From: Deltaproteobacteria bacterium
GTDB taxonomy: Bacteria; Desulfobacterota; Binatia; UBA9968
Direction of reading: 5' to 3'
DNA length: 64,000 bases
NCBI GenBank assembly: GCA_016874755.1
Contig: VGTH01000019.1
Coordinates: 1 to 64,000, forward strand
Part shown: positions 20,118 to 28,444 of the stretch, piece after piece
Layout: the number at the start of each line of letters is the position of its first letter
How positions within the stretch are numbered: position 1 is the first letter of the stretch
Notes under the pieces: model-generated
Databases searched by the model: none
What the model saw: the letters and a program-made list of their open reading frames with translations, nothing else
What the model was told of the DNA's origin: nothing
Program-made: the position numbers and the translations under genes

Positions 20118-20795
20118 TCAGGGCTCACTTTTCTTCTGTTCCAGCCACTTTTCCAGGTAGCGACCGGCGACCTCGCGTCCGCCCAAACCGAACGCCAGCG
20201 CCAGTGACAAACAAGCCGCGCCAAAGACCAGAATAAAAGCCCAGATGACGATTTCCGAGGCGATATCGAGGATCTCAAAGATCCCCGCCACCACGAAAAT
20301 CGTCGTGCCGATGTAGGCGGTCTTGCCAATCGACGGTGCTGCTTCAAGGCCGGCGTTGGCGCAGGAAGTGCGCGTCACAGTCTCCAGAAAATTGGCGAAG
20401 TACAAACCGAGAATCAAGGTTACCAAGGCTGCAACAATCTTCGGAATATAAAGGTATATCGTGTGCAGGGTATCGGTGGCGCCGCTCAGGTTCAGCGTCT
20501 CCAACGTGGTCACGATGGCGATCAAAAACAAGAACCAGAAAACCAACAAGCCGAGGATATCCGACGCCGCTTGTTTGATGCCGCCGCGATCGAGAATCTC
20601 CTTTATTCCAGACCGCTCGGCCAACGTGTCAAATTGACATAGCTTCAGGATGCGCACGACGATGCGCTTGATGATATTGCAGACCACCCAGCCGAGCAGG
20701 ATTATCGCAATCGCAAAAAACAAGTTCGGTAAAAACACCGCTATCTTGGTAATGAAAGCATCCCAAAACCCGGTAACGGTGACAACGGGATTCAT
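20118..20795 (-). CDS. small MscS-related membrane protein with conserved TM-helix repeats
   Basis: The 225-residue protein has about four membrane helices: LFFAIAIILLGWVVCNIIKR, DILGLLVFWFLFLIAIVTTL, IVAALVTLILGLYFANFLE and IVIWAFILVFGAACLSLALAFGLGG. The pattern 'P.l..ai.illlgw' after a short periplasmic start, repeated twice, is the conserved TM-helix module found in MscS-like channels. It lacks the beta and cytoplasmic domains of a true MscS, so gating by tension is unproven. It is monocistronic, diverging from the ccm operon. Confidence 0.75.
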   Translation of the reverse strand: MNPVVTVTGFWDAFITKIAVFLPNLFFAIAIILLGWVVCNIIKRIVVRILKLCQFDTLAERSGIKEILDRGGIKQAASDILGLLVFWFLFLIAIVTTLETLNLSGATDTLHTIYLYIPKIVAALVTLILGLYFANFLETVTRTSCANAGLEAAPSIGKTAYIGTTIFVVAGIFEILDIASEIVIWAFILVFGAACLSLALAFGLGGREVAGRYLEKWLEQKKSEP

Positions 20796-20895
20796 TTTTC
20801 CTCCTCAGCACAGACCCACGAAAGCATATGCACTAAATAGAAGCGTTGGCGCTTCAATGTCAACCATGGCCTTAGGCGAAGCGAGGACATGAGAC

Positions 20896-20924
20896 TTGAA
20901 ACCGCGCCGCTCCATCACTATAGT
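20896..20924 (+). promoter_or_regulatory. sigma-70 promoter of the ccm operon
   Basis: TTGAAA (20896-20901) and TATAGT (20919-20924) are separated by exactly 17 bp, 48 bp before the first ccm start codon. It lies in the 176-bp divergent region with the channel-like gene. Confidence 0.65.
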
Positions 20925-20971
20925 CGGGCGACTCCTCCGATGAATCCTCTGCTACTTCCTCAGGCAGGATC

Positions 20972-21685
20972 TTGGCTTTGCGCCTAGCGGTTCGAAAGCT
21001 GGCGAAGGCCTATGGCTTTCTCTGGGCTGTGCGCGACTTACATATCGAGCTCGCCGCCGGCGACCTGGTTGCGTTGCTCGGTCCCAACGGCGCTGGCAAA
21101 ACGACTTTTCTTAAGCTCCTGGCGGGCTTGATCGAACCGACCGAAGGCACCGTGGCGTTCGACGGCACAGCGTTGGCGGCCAGCGATGCGCGGCGGCGGC
21201 GGCAAATCGGCCTGCTCGCGCCGGCCGATCACCTCTATGACAATCTCACAGTCAAGGAAAATCTCGAATTCTTCGCTGAGCTTTATGACAAAAAGCCTAG
21301 TGGATCACAGCTCGCCGCCACCTTAGATCAAGTCCAGCTAGCCGAACGCGCCGGCGAATACACCGGCAATCTTTCGAGCGGCATGAAGTGCCGCTTGTCG
21401 ATTGCCAAGTGGCAGCTATTGGAGCCAGGCTTGCTCTTACTGGACGAGCCCTACGGCGTCCTCGACGGCAATGGCGTTGACCTGCTCGAGGGCTTTCTCA
21501 AGGCGCACTGTGCCAAAGGCAACCTCGTCATCATGGCATCGCACCATGTCGCCCGCGTGCTCAAGCTTTGCAATCGCGCGATTATCTTGCATCAGGGGCG
21601 CCTGAGCTTCGACGAGCCGCGCCAACAGCCCTGGCCGAGCTTCGATGCCGCCTTCGGCGAATACTTGCCGCGCGGGGATTTATGA
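20972..21685 (+). CDS. ccmA: heme exporter ATP-binding protein CcmA
   Basis: The 237-residue ABC ATPase has Walker A LLGPNGAGKTTFLKLLAGL, the signature region NLSSGMKCRLSIAKWQL and Walker B LLLLDEPYGVLD, and a histidine in MASHHVARV as the switch. With CcmB and CcmC it drives release of heme-loaded CcmE in System I cytochrome c maturation. The start is TTG (20972) preceded by GGCAGGA; no in-frame ATG exists close by. Its last codons overlap the ccmB ATG (ATGA). Confidence 0.93.
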   Translation: MALRLAVRKLAKAYGFLWAVRDLHIELAAGDLVALLGPNGAGKTTFLKLLAGLIEPTEGTVAFDGTALAASDARRRRQIGLLAPADHLYDNLTVKENLEFFAELYDKKPSGSQLAATLDQVQLAERAGEYTGNLSSGMKCRLSIAKWQLLEPGLLLLDEPYGVLDGNGVDLLEGFLKAHCAKGNLVIMASHHVARVLKLCNRAIILHQGRLSFDEPRQQPWPSFDAAFGEYLPRGDL

Positions 21686-22359
21686 CGATTTTGCGGCAAA
21701 CTTATTTGGTTCTACGCAAAGACTTGCTGCTCGAGCTGCGCCGGCGCGATAGCTTGCTGACGATGTTTTTCTTCGGCACGCTGCTGCTGTTCGTGTTCAA
21801 TTTTTCCTTTGACTTGGCGCCGGACAAAGTCGCGGCGATGGCGCCCGCACTACTCTGGCTCGCCTTTCTTTTCACCGGCACCTTGGGTTTAGCTCAATTG
21901 TTTCAAGCAGAGCGTGAGAATCATTGCCTCGACGCCCTGCTGCTCTCGCCGCTCGATCGCGGCGCCCTGTTTCTCGCCAAGACCCTATTTAACTTTATCT
22001 TGATGCTACTGGTTGAAATCGTCGTGATCCCGCTGTTTTGGATCTTGTTTAATTTACCCTCGTGGAATTTGCTCCCGCAACTTTTTCTCGTTACCTTACT
22101 GGGAACCGTTGGCTTTTGTGTTTTAGGAACGATTCTTTCAGCGGTCACGCTGCGCGCCCGGGCGCGCGAGCTTTTGCTGCCGCTGGTGTTGTTCCCGCTC
22201 ATGATCCCGGTCATTCTCGCGACCATTCGTTGTATGGAAAACGTGATGCGCACCGGCATGATCGGCGATGCGCTCCCCTGGCTGCGGCTACTTTTGGGAT
22301 TCGATGTGATTTTTCTTACAGTCGGGGTTTTGATCTTCGACAGAGTGGTTGAAGCTTAG
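21682..22359 (+). CDS. ccmB: heme exporter membrane protein CcmB
   Basis: This 225-residue protein has six hydrophobic helices and the CcmB pattern: N-terminal LVLRKDLLLELRRRD, then FNFSFDL, the AERENHCLDALLLSPLDRGALF coupling region (in pieces) and LPLVLFPLMIPVILATIR. It is the permease partner of CcmA. ATG 21682 overlaps the ccmA stop; a longer open frame upstream lies inside ccmA and is not coding. Confidence 0.93.
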   Translation: MTILRQTYLVLRKDLLLELRRRDSLLTMFFFGTLLLFVFNFSFDLAPDKVAAMAPALLWLAFLFTGTLGLAQLFQAERENHCLDALLLSPLDRGALFLAKTLFNFILMLLVEIVVIPLFWILFNLPSWNLLPQLFLVTLLGTVGFCVLGTILSAVTLRARARELLLPLVLFPLMIPVILATIRCMENVMRTGMIGDALPWLRLLLGFDVIFLTVGVLIFDRVVEA

Positions 22360-22361
22360 CC

Positions 22362-23069
22362 ATGGCAAGCAATCATCAGCCAAGAAAAAAACGCAAAGGG
22401 ATCCTTGGCGCGCTCGCGCTAGTCGCCATTGCGATCGGCCAGTATTGGAACCTGGCCGTGGTGCCGCCCGACGCCTATCAGGGCGAAGTGCAGCGCATCA
22501 TGTATCTGCACCTGCCGAGCATTCTGACCGCCTATCTCTCCTATTTTTTGGTTTTCATCGGCAGCGGCATGTATCTTTGGAAACGCGAAAAGCGCGACGA
22601 CCTGCTCGCCCACTCGGCGGCGGAGTTGGGCGTCTTGTTCACGGCGCTGACCATCATCGAGGGCTCGATCTGGGGCAAACCGACCTGGGGGGTATGGTGG
22701 ACCTGGGACGCGCGCTTGACGCTGACGGCTGTCCTGCTATTGATCTACACCGGCTACTTGATGCTGCGCTCCTTGATCGAAGATGAAAACCGCGCGGCCA
22801 GCGCCGCCGCCGTGGTCGGCATCATCGGCTTTCTCGACATTCCGCTGATTCACATGTCGGTCTACTGGTGGCGCACGCTGCATCAGCCCCCTTCGATCCT
22901 GCGGCCCGACAAAGCGCCTTGGGAAAACGTCCACCCGGCGATGCTAACCGCGCTGGTAATTAGTTTCGTCGGATTCTTGTTACTTTATTTTTATCTTCTA
23001 TCTTTACGGTATCGGGTCGGTGAAATGCGCGAAGAGATCAAGCAGCGCCGCTTGGAGCGAGGCCGCTAA
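22362..23069 (+). CDS. ccmC: heme export/attachment protein CcmC
   Basis: The 235-residue heme-handling protein carries the WWD motif (WGVWWTWDARLTLTAVLLL, about residues 109-127) and histidines on both sides (YLHLPS, and IHMSVYWWRTLHQP) that coordinate heme on the periplasmic face. It loads heme on CcmE. It starts 2 bp after ccmB and overlaps ccmD by TAATG. Confidence 0.95.
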   Translation: MASNHQPRKKRKGILGALALVAIAIGQYWNLAVVPPDAYQGEVQRIMYLHLPSILTAYLSYFLVFIGSGMYLWKREKRDDLLAHSAAELGVLFTALTIIEGSIWGKPTWGVWWTWDARLTLTAVLLLIYTGYLMLRSLIEDENRAASAAAVVGIIGFLDIPLIHMSVYWWRTLHQPPSILRPDKAPWENVHPAMLTALVISFVGFLLLYFYLLSLRYRVGEMREEIKQRRLERGR

Positions 23070-23218
23070 TGGGACCCTGGGGATTTGTCGGTTTGGCCTA
23101 CGGCATCGTCTGGGGCGTAATCTTGATTTACTGGTATTGCTTAAAGCGTCGCTACCGCGCCGCGGCCGAAGAGCTGGCGCGTTTGGACGCAGAAGAGACG
23201 AGCCGCAAACATGGCTAA
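23069..23218 (+). CDS. ccmD: heme exporter small subunit CcmD
   Basis: The 49-residue open frame starts MGPWGFVGLAYGIVWGVILI, has one membrane helix (about 7-26) and a basic then acidic cytoplasmic tail (KRRYRAAAEELARLDAEE). Size, position between ccmC and ccmE and the W-G-F-V-x-x-A-Y start are those of CcmD, which helps CcmABC release holo-CcmE. Its ATG overlaps the ccmC stop and its end overlaps the ccmE start by 8 bp. It is short enough to be missed by gene callers. Confidence 0.9.
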   Translation: MGPWGFVGLAYGIVWGVILIYWYCLKRRYRAAAEELARLDAEETSRKHG

Positions 23219-23654
23219 GGGAAAACGATTGCTCATCGGTGGCGTCATCATCTTAGCCGCGCTGGGCTACATGGTCTGGGGCGGCATGCAGCAAGCCATC
23301 GTCTATTTCGTCACGCCCACCGAGCTCAAAGCCACCGAGACCAGCTCAGCCGATAAGTTCCTGCGCATGGGCGGCATGGTCGTCAAAGGGTCGCTAAAAA
23401 GAGACGTGCAGAATTTGACCTATCACTTTGATTTAACCGATGGCGCCGCGACTTTTCCAGTGTTTTTCAAAGGCATTCCCCCGGATCTTTTCGTCGAAGG
23501 CAAAGGCGCCGTCGTCGAAGGGCGTATCGGCAAGGACGGCGTATTTCAGGCGACGATGATCATGGCCAAGCATGCGGAAGACTACAGCCCGCACACCGAC
23601 GCCAAGGGCGCCGCGAAAAGTTTCGTTCCGGCCAAGGAATATCCCGCCAAATGA
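23211..23654 (+). CDS. ccmE: periplasmic heme chaperone CcmE
   Basis: The 147-residue protein is anchored by a helix at residues 6-20 and forms an OB-fold. The heme-binding histidine H121 and tyrosine Y125 sit in MAKHAEDYSP, the same H-x3-Y spacing as in the E. coli protein. It carries heme from CcmC to CcmF/CcmH. The gene overlaps ccmF by 4 bp (ATGA). Confidence 0.95.
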   Translation: MAKGKRLLIGGVIILAALGYMVWGGMQQAIVYFVTPTELKATETSSADKFLRMGGMVVKGSLKRDVQNLTYHFDLTDGAATFPVFFKGIPPDLFVEGKGAVVEGRIGKDGVFQATMIMAKHAEDYSPHTDAKGAAKSFVPAKEYPAK

Positions 23655-25612
23655 CCGCTCTCATCGGCCATAGCGCAATCGTATTGGCGCTGCTGGCGGC
23701 CGTCGTCGGCATTGTCGCGCCGATCCTCGGCGCACGCGGGCAACGCGAGCGCTATTTCGAGATCACCTTTGTCGCGATCCTGGGACAATTTCTCTTTGTC
23801 ACGCTGGCGGCGCTGGCGCTGGTCTACGGTCTCATCGCCACCGATTTCTCGATCCGTTACGTCGCCTTCAACACCACCCGCGCCACGCCGATCTATTATC
23901 GAATTACCGGGCTGTGGGGCGCCCTCGAAGGCTCGCTGCTCTTGTGGGAGTGGATCCTGATTATCTTCTCCGGCCTGGTCGCGTGGATTTATCGCGACCG
24001 CCACAAAGAACTCATGCCCTGGGTGCTGTTGGTGTTCTCCATCGTGTCGGCGTTTTTCCTGGGCGTCATCGCCTTTGCTTCCAACCCGTTTGAGACGATC
24101 TCGCCGGTGCCGCCCGACGGGCGCGGCCTGAACCCGCTCCTCGAAGACGCCAACATGATGACCCACCCACCGCTGCTCTACACCGGCTTTGTCGGTCTGA
24201 CGGTGCCATTCGCCTTTGCGATTGCCGCGCTGATTGTCGGCAAGCTCGACGAAGCCTGGATCGTGACAACGCGGCGCTGGACCATCACCGCCTGGTTTTT
24301 TCTCACCGCCGGCAATCTCGTCGGCGCCTGGTGGTCCTACCATGTGCTCGGTTGGGGCGGCTACTGGGCGTGGGATCCGGTGGAGAACGCCGCCTTCATG
24401 CCCTGGCTGCCAGCTACAGCGTTCTTGCATTCGATTCAGGTGCAGGAGCGGCGCCACATGCTGAAAGTGTGGAACCTGTCGCTGATCATGCTCGCTTTCA
24501 GTCTGACGATCTTCGGTACTTTTCTAACCCGCTCCGGCGTGCTGTCGTCGATCCATGCCTTTTCCTCCGGACCCGTGGGAATGATCTTTCTGTTCTTTCT
24601 TGGCTTCGTGCTGCTCGGCTCGTTCGGCCTACTCGCCCTTCGCGCCGACTTGCTCAAGGGCCAGCCCGAGCTCGATTCCATGGTCAGCCGCGAATCGGCC
24701 TTCCTACTTAACAATATCGTGCTGGTCTCGGCGCTGTTTACGATTTTTCTCGGCACGATTTTTCCGCTCATCTCCGAAGCCGTCGCCGGCGTGCAGGTGA
24801 GTGTTGGCGCGCCCTACTTTAATTCTGTCACCGTGCCACTGTTTTTGTTCATGGTTTTTCTCATGGGCATCGGGCCGATCATCGCGTGGCGGCGCGCTTC
24901 GTGGGACAATTTGAAACGCAACTTTCTTTGGCCGGCGGCGGCGTCGCTGGTTTTTGGTGTTGCTCTGTTCTTCTGGAAGGTGCGCGAGTTTTGGCCCATC
25001 CTGGGCTTCACTCTACTCGCCTTTGTGGTCGCCACCATCATCTACGACACCGCGCTCGCCCTGCGCGCGCGCAAGCGCATCGCCGGCGAAGGCATTGTGC
25101 GCGGCTTGATAACATTGACGCGCCGCAATCAGCGCCGCTACGGCGGCCTGGTGGTGCACCTGGGCGTGGTCCTGATTATCTTAGGGATCGCCGCTTCGAT
25201 GACCTATAGCTTGGAGCGCGAAGCCACCCTCGACTTGAAGCAAAGCCTGAACATCGGCGAGTACCGCATTCAATTCGAAGGCTTGAAGCCATCACGCCAA
25301 CCGACGCACCAGCGCATCGAGGGCAGCTTCCGGGTCTTTCACCGCGGTGAGGACGAAGGCGTGCTCAGCCCGGCACTTAAGTTTTTCCCGACCCAACAGT
25401 CGCCCATCGGCCGCGCCGTGCACCAGAGCAATTATTCCGAAGACATCTATTTGATCCTGTCCGGCTTTAGCGACTTGAGTAGCAACCGGGCGACGCTGAA
25501 AGTCTTGGTGCGTCCGCTGGTGGTCTGGATGTGGATCGGCGGCTTTGTGATTTTCTTCGGCACCTTGATCTGCATTTGCCCCATGGGCAAGGCGCGCAGT
25601 CAGGAAGATTAG
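23651..25612 (+). CDS. ccmF: cytochrome c heme lyase subunit CcmF
   Basis: The 653-residue polytopic membrane protein has the WWD heme-handling motif (HVLGWGGYWAWDPVENAAFM, about residues 231-250) and the TRSGVLSSIHAF segment with a conserved histidine. The C-terminal part contains a large periplasmic domain between the last two helices. It ligates heme to the CXXCH of apocytochromes with CcmH. Length is normal for CcmF. Confidence 0.96.
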   Translation: MTALIGHSAIVLALLAAVVGIVAPILGARGQRERYFEITFVAILGQFLFVTLAALALVYGLIATDFSIRYVAFNTTRATPIYYRITGLWGALEGSLLLWEWILIIFSGLVAWIYRDRHKELMPWVLLVFSIVSAFFLGVIAFASNPFETISPVPPDGRGLNPLLEDANMMTHPPLLYTGFVGLTVPFAFAIAALIVGKLDEAWIVTTRRWTITAWFFLTAGNLVGAWWSYHVLGWGGYWAWDPVENAAFMPWLPATAFLHSIQVQERRHMLKVWNLSLIMLAFSLTIFGTFLTRSGVLSSIHAFSSGPVGMIFLFFLGFVLLGSFGLLALRADLLKGQPELDSMVSRESAFLLNNIVLVSALFTIFLGTIFPLISEAVAGVQVSVGAPYFNSVTVPLFLFMVFLMGIGPIIAWRRASWDNLKRNFLWPAAASLVFGVALFFWKVREFWPILGFTLLAFVVATIIYDTALALRARKRIAGEGIVRGLITLTRRNQRRYGGLVVHLGVVLIILGIAASMTYSLEREATLDLKQSLNIGEYRIQFEGLKPSRQPTHQRIEGSFRVFHRGEDEGVLSPALKFFPTQQSPIGRAVHQSNYSEDIYLILSGFSDLSSNRATLKVLVRPLVVWMWIGGFVIFFGTLICICPMGKARSQED

Positions 25613-25613
25613 G

Positions 25614-26225
25614 GTGGAAGCGCAAAACACCGAGCCCAGCACCGCGACAGAAAATGGCGGGTCGATTCGCCGGCTGATCATCACGCTCCTGATCATCGGG
25701 CCAGTGCTAGCACTGCTCGCCTACGGGTTTACCCGCGATGCGCGCTACATCACTTCGCCGCTGATGGCCAAGCCGGCCGTGCCGTTTACGATTACGCTTT
25801 TCGATGGCAAGAAGCTCTCCCTCGACGACCTCAAAGGCAAAACGGTGTTTCTCAATTTTTGGGCTTCCTGGTGCCCGCCCTGCCGCGCCGAGGCACGCGA
25901 CCTCGAAGCCGCTTGGCAGAAGGTCAAAGATCAAAACATGGTCTTCATCGGCGTGGCGCTGCAAGACACCGACGAAGCCTCGCGCGAGTTCTTGAAAGAG
26001 TTCGACGTCACCTATCCCAACGGCAAGGATGAGTCCGGCAAGATCGCCGTCGAATACGGCACCTGGGGCATTCCGGAAAGTTTCTTCATCGACCCGCAGG
26101 GACGGATTACGTATAAGCATGTCGGCGGTATCCGCGCCTCGGTGGTCGTGGCAAAGATCAACGAAGCCGCCAAAGGCATCGTCAGCGCCCAGGAAGGCAA
26201 AGGCGACTACCAACCGGTCCGGTAA
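25614..26225 (+). CDS. ccmG: thiol:disulfide reductase of the CcmG/DsbE-TlpA type
   Basis: The 203-residue protein has an N-terminal membrane anchor (RLIITLLIIGPVLALLAYGF, about 20-39) and a thioredoxin fold with the active site NFWASWCPPC (Cys87 and Cys90) and the cis-proline region GTWGIPESFFID. It keeps the heme-binding cysteines of apocytochrome reduced. The start is GTG 25614, one base after the ccmF stop, with GGAAG upstream. The position in the operon supports CcmG, although the sequence alone could be called TlpA/ResA. Confidence 0.9.
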   Translation: MEAQNTEPSTATENGGSIRRLIITLLIIGPVLALLAYGFTRDARYITSPLMAKPAVPFTITLFDGKKLSLDDLKGKTVFLNFWASWCPPCRAEARDLEAAWQKVKDQNMVFIGVALQDTDEASREFLKEFDVTYPNGKDESGKIAVEYGTWGIPESFFIDPQGRITYKHVGGIRASVVVAKINEAAKGIVSAQEGKGDYQPVR

Positions 26226-26232
26226 AACTCTC

Positions 26233-27879
26233 ATGCCACTACGTCGCGCTTTTCTATCAGCCCTATTATTCTCACTCTTCTTTTTACTCCCATTGCGCCA
26301 AACTCTCGCCGCCACCCCCGACCTCGAAGACCGCACCCGCGAGATCGCCGCCGAGCTGCGCTGCGTGGTTTGCCAAAATCTCTCGGTGGCCGATTCGCCG
26401 TCGGAAATGGCGCAGCAGATGCGCGCCATCGTGCGCGAGCAGCTGGCGGCCGGCAAATCGCCGCAGGAGGTCAGAGATTTTTTCGTGTCGAAATATGGCG
26501 AATGGGTGCTGCTTAAACCGAAGACGAGCGGCGTCAGCGCCATCTTATGGTGGCTGCCCTACATCGCGCTCGCTCTCGGGGTCACCATCGCCCTTTTCGT
26601 CCTGCGCAAATGGGCGCGCAAACGCGCGGCGCAGCCACACGCTCCGCAGCCCCTGACGGAGCAGACCCGCAGTGAAATCTTGCGCGAGGAGATAGCGCTC
26701 CCCGACATTGAAGACACCAGCGCGCGGGCGCAGCTCCTGCGCGAGCGCAGCCGGCTGCGCGCCGAGCTGCAAGAACTCGAATTCGATCATAGTGCTGGAA
26801 AGTTGTCTGATTCGGACTACGCCGCGCTGCGCCAAGAAGTCGAAGCCAAAGCCGCCGCGCTGATGGCGCAACTCGAGGCGACACCGTCGGAGCCGGATCG
26901 CAAAGCCACACCGGCAAAAAAAGCCGCGCCCGCGGTGGACACCACCAGCACCGAATCGCGCGCGCGCTTGAAGCGCTGGCAACTAATCACTGGCGGCGCT
27001 TTCCTAACGTTATTTGGCCTGGCCCTCGGCGTGCTGCTCACTCAATCGATCAAGCCGCGCACGTCCGAAAACGATTCAATGACCGGCGATTTCATGACTG
27101 GAACAAGTTCGGGCAGCGCCGATGCCCGCGCTGCGATGGCCGAGGGCAAGGCCGCCTTCGGCAAGCAAGACTATCCAAAAGCGATCGCGGCTTTCAAAAA
27201 AGTCTTGGCAAGCGAACCCAACCAACCCGAAGCCCACACCTACATGGGATTTATCCTGATCCAAGCCGGCCACGGCGATGGCGCGCTGCTGGCATTCGAG
27301 AAAGCGCTCGCCACGGCGCCAAACTTTCCCATTGCCCTATGGGGCAAAGGCATGGTGCTTTATCAAGACAAAAAAGATTACGCCAGCGCCCGCGACATTT
27401 TCGAAAAGCTTTTGAACATCATGCCGCCGGGTGAAGAGCGCAACGAAGTCGCCAAGGTGTTAGCGGAAATACCCACGGCGGGCGGAGCTGGGCCGAAGAC
27501 GGCCGCACCGGCACCTGCGGCAAAGGCGAGTGGCCAAACCATCTCCGGCAAAATCACCGTCGACGCAAAGCTTAAGGACAAGCTCGATCCGCAAGCGGCG
27601 CTCTTCATCATCGCACGACCCGCCGGTGGCCCGGGCGGACCGCCGCTCGCTGTGAAAAAAATCGACAAGCCGGCGTTTCCGCTCGACTATGCGCTCGGCG
27701 CGGAAAACGTGATGATGCAGGGCATGCCCTTTACGGGCAAGATCAACGTCACGGTACGCCTGGACAAGGATGGCAACCCGACGACCCGCGGTCCCGGCGA
27801 TCTGACTGGAGAGTACAAAAAAAATCCCGCAGAAGTAGGTTCAAAGGGCGTCGATATCGTCATCGACCAGGCAATGTAA
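26233..27879 (+). CDS. ccmH: CcmH-CcmI fusion with TPR domain and an extra C-terminal domain
   Basis: The signal peptide (about 1-26) is followed by the CcmH/NrfF domain with the redox pair in ELRCVVCQN (Cys44, Cys47) and a membrane helix (LPYIALALGVTIALFVLRKW). A coiled region, a second helix (LITGGAFLTLFGLALGVLL) and TPR repeats (ADARAAMAEGKAAFGKQDYP to about residue 420) match CcmI, which holds apocytochromes. The last about 100 residues (SGKITVDAKLKDKLDPQAAL onward) resemble the C-terminal beta domain of long E. coli-type CcmH. The start ATG 26233 lies 7 bp after ccmG; a longer upstream frame lies in ccmG. Confidence 0.92.
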   Translation: MPLRRAFLSALLFSLFFLLPLRQTLAATPDLEDRTREIAAELRCVVCQNLSVADSPSEMAQQMRAIVREQLAAGKSPQEVRDFFVSKYGEWVLLKPKTSGVSAILWWLPYIALALGVTIALFVLRKWARKRAAQPHAPQPLTEQTRSEILREEIALPDIEDTSARAQLLRERSRLRAELQELEFDHSAGKLSDSDYAALRQEVEAKAAALMAQLEATPSEPDRKATPAKKAAPAVDTTSTESRARLKRWQLITGGAFLTLFGLALGVLLTQSIKPRTSENDSMTGDFMTGTSSGSADARAAMAEGKAAFGKQDYPKAIAAFKKVLASEPNQPEAHTYMGFILIQAGHGDGALLAFEKALATAPNFPIALWGKGMVLYQDKKDYASARDIFEKLLNIMPPGEERNEVAKVLAEIPTAGGAGPKTAAPAPAAKASGQTISGKITVDAKLKDKLDPQAALFIIARPAGGPGGPPLAVKKIDKPAFPLDYALGAENVMMQGMPFTGKINVTVRLDKDGNPTTRGPGDLTGEYKKNPAEVGSKGVDIVIDQAM

Positions 27880-27882
27880 CGC

Positions 27883-28434
27883 TTAGTAGCGCACCACGTT
27901 GAACCCTTTGCGATCGCGAAACACTAGCCGGTTGGTTTCGAAAGCAACTTCGAATTCGTAGTAGCCGGGCTCGGCGCCTTCGGGAATCGTCAGAAACAGA
28001 TCGACGCTCCAACGCCCGCCTTGGAGATCGTAGTCCGGCTCGCTGTCGCTCCATATCGCATTGCCCCTGTAGAGCACCCGTCGCGTCAATGCGCCGCGCA
28101 GACCGTTGTACCCTCGCGATGGACAAAGCACATAGACAAAGCGCTGGTTGATCTCATTGTTCGGCGCCACGCGCACTGGTTGCAGTTGCTGGCTTTGCAG
28201 CAAAGCGAAAGGAAGCGATCGCGACGCGCAGCGATATTCGGCCCAGACCCGCTCGGGCGGATCGATCATGCTGGGGCCGGGAGTGCGCGGCGCCTTGAAG
28301 ATTTCTTTGGCGACGGTGTTAAAAATCTCCTGCACGTTGCGCCCTGCCGCCCCCGAACAACTATTGACGAGCAGCGCCAGAGCGACAAGCAGCGCCGGCG
28401 ATAAGAACCTGGTTCGCGGTTGGGAATTGCGCAT
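27883..28434 (-). CDS. predicted outer-membrane lipoprotein of unknown function
   Basis: The 183-residue protein starts with a lipoprotein signal peptide (FLSPALLVALALLVNSC), the Cys being the likely lipidation site. The rest has a beta-rich look: ERVWAEYRCASRSLP, NQRFVYVLCPS, RWSVDLFLTIPEGAEPGYYE, ending with FRDRKGFNVVRY. ATG 28434 follows the kinase gene stop by 10 bp; an earlier in-frame start lies in the kinase gene. It ends 3 bp from the ccmH end (convergent). It may be a periplasmic partner of the kinase cluster; the family is not recognised. Confidence 0.7.
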   Translation of the reverse strand: MRNSQPRTRFLSPALLVALALLVNSCSGAAGRNVQEIFNTVAKEIFKAPRTPGPSMIDPPERVWAEYRCASRSLPFALLQSQQLQPVRVAPNNEINQRFVYVLCPSRGYNGLRGALTRRVLYRGNAIWSDSEPDYDLQGGRWSVDLFLTIPEGAEPGYYEFEVAFETNRLVFRDRKGFNVVRY

Positions 28435-28444
28435 GACTCTGAAA

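Noticed and set aside
20940-20987. short leader peptide before ccmA
   Set aside because: A 15-codon frame from ATG 20940 overlaps the ccmA start, but it has no ribosome site or attenuator structure.
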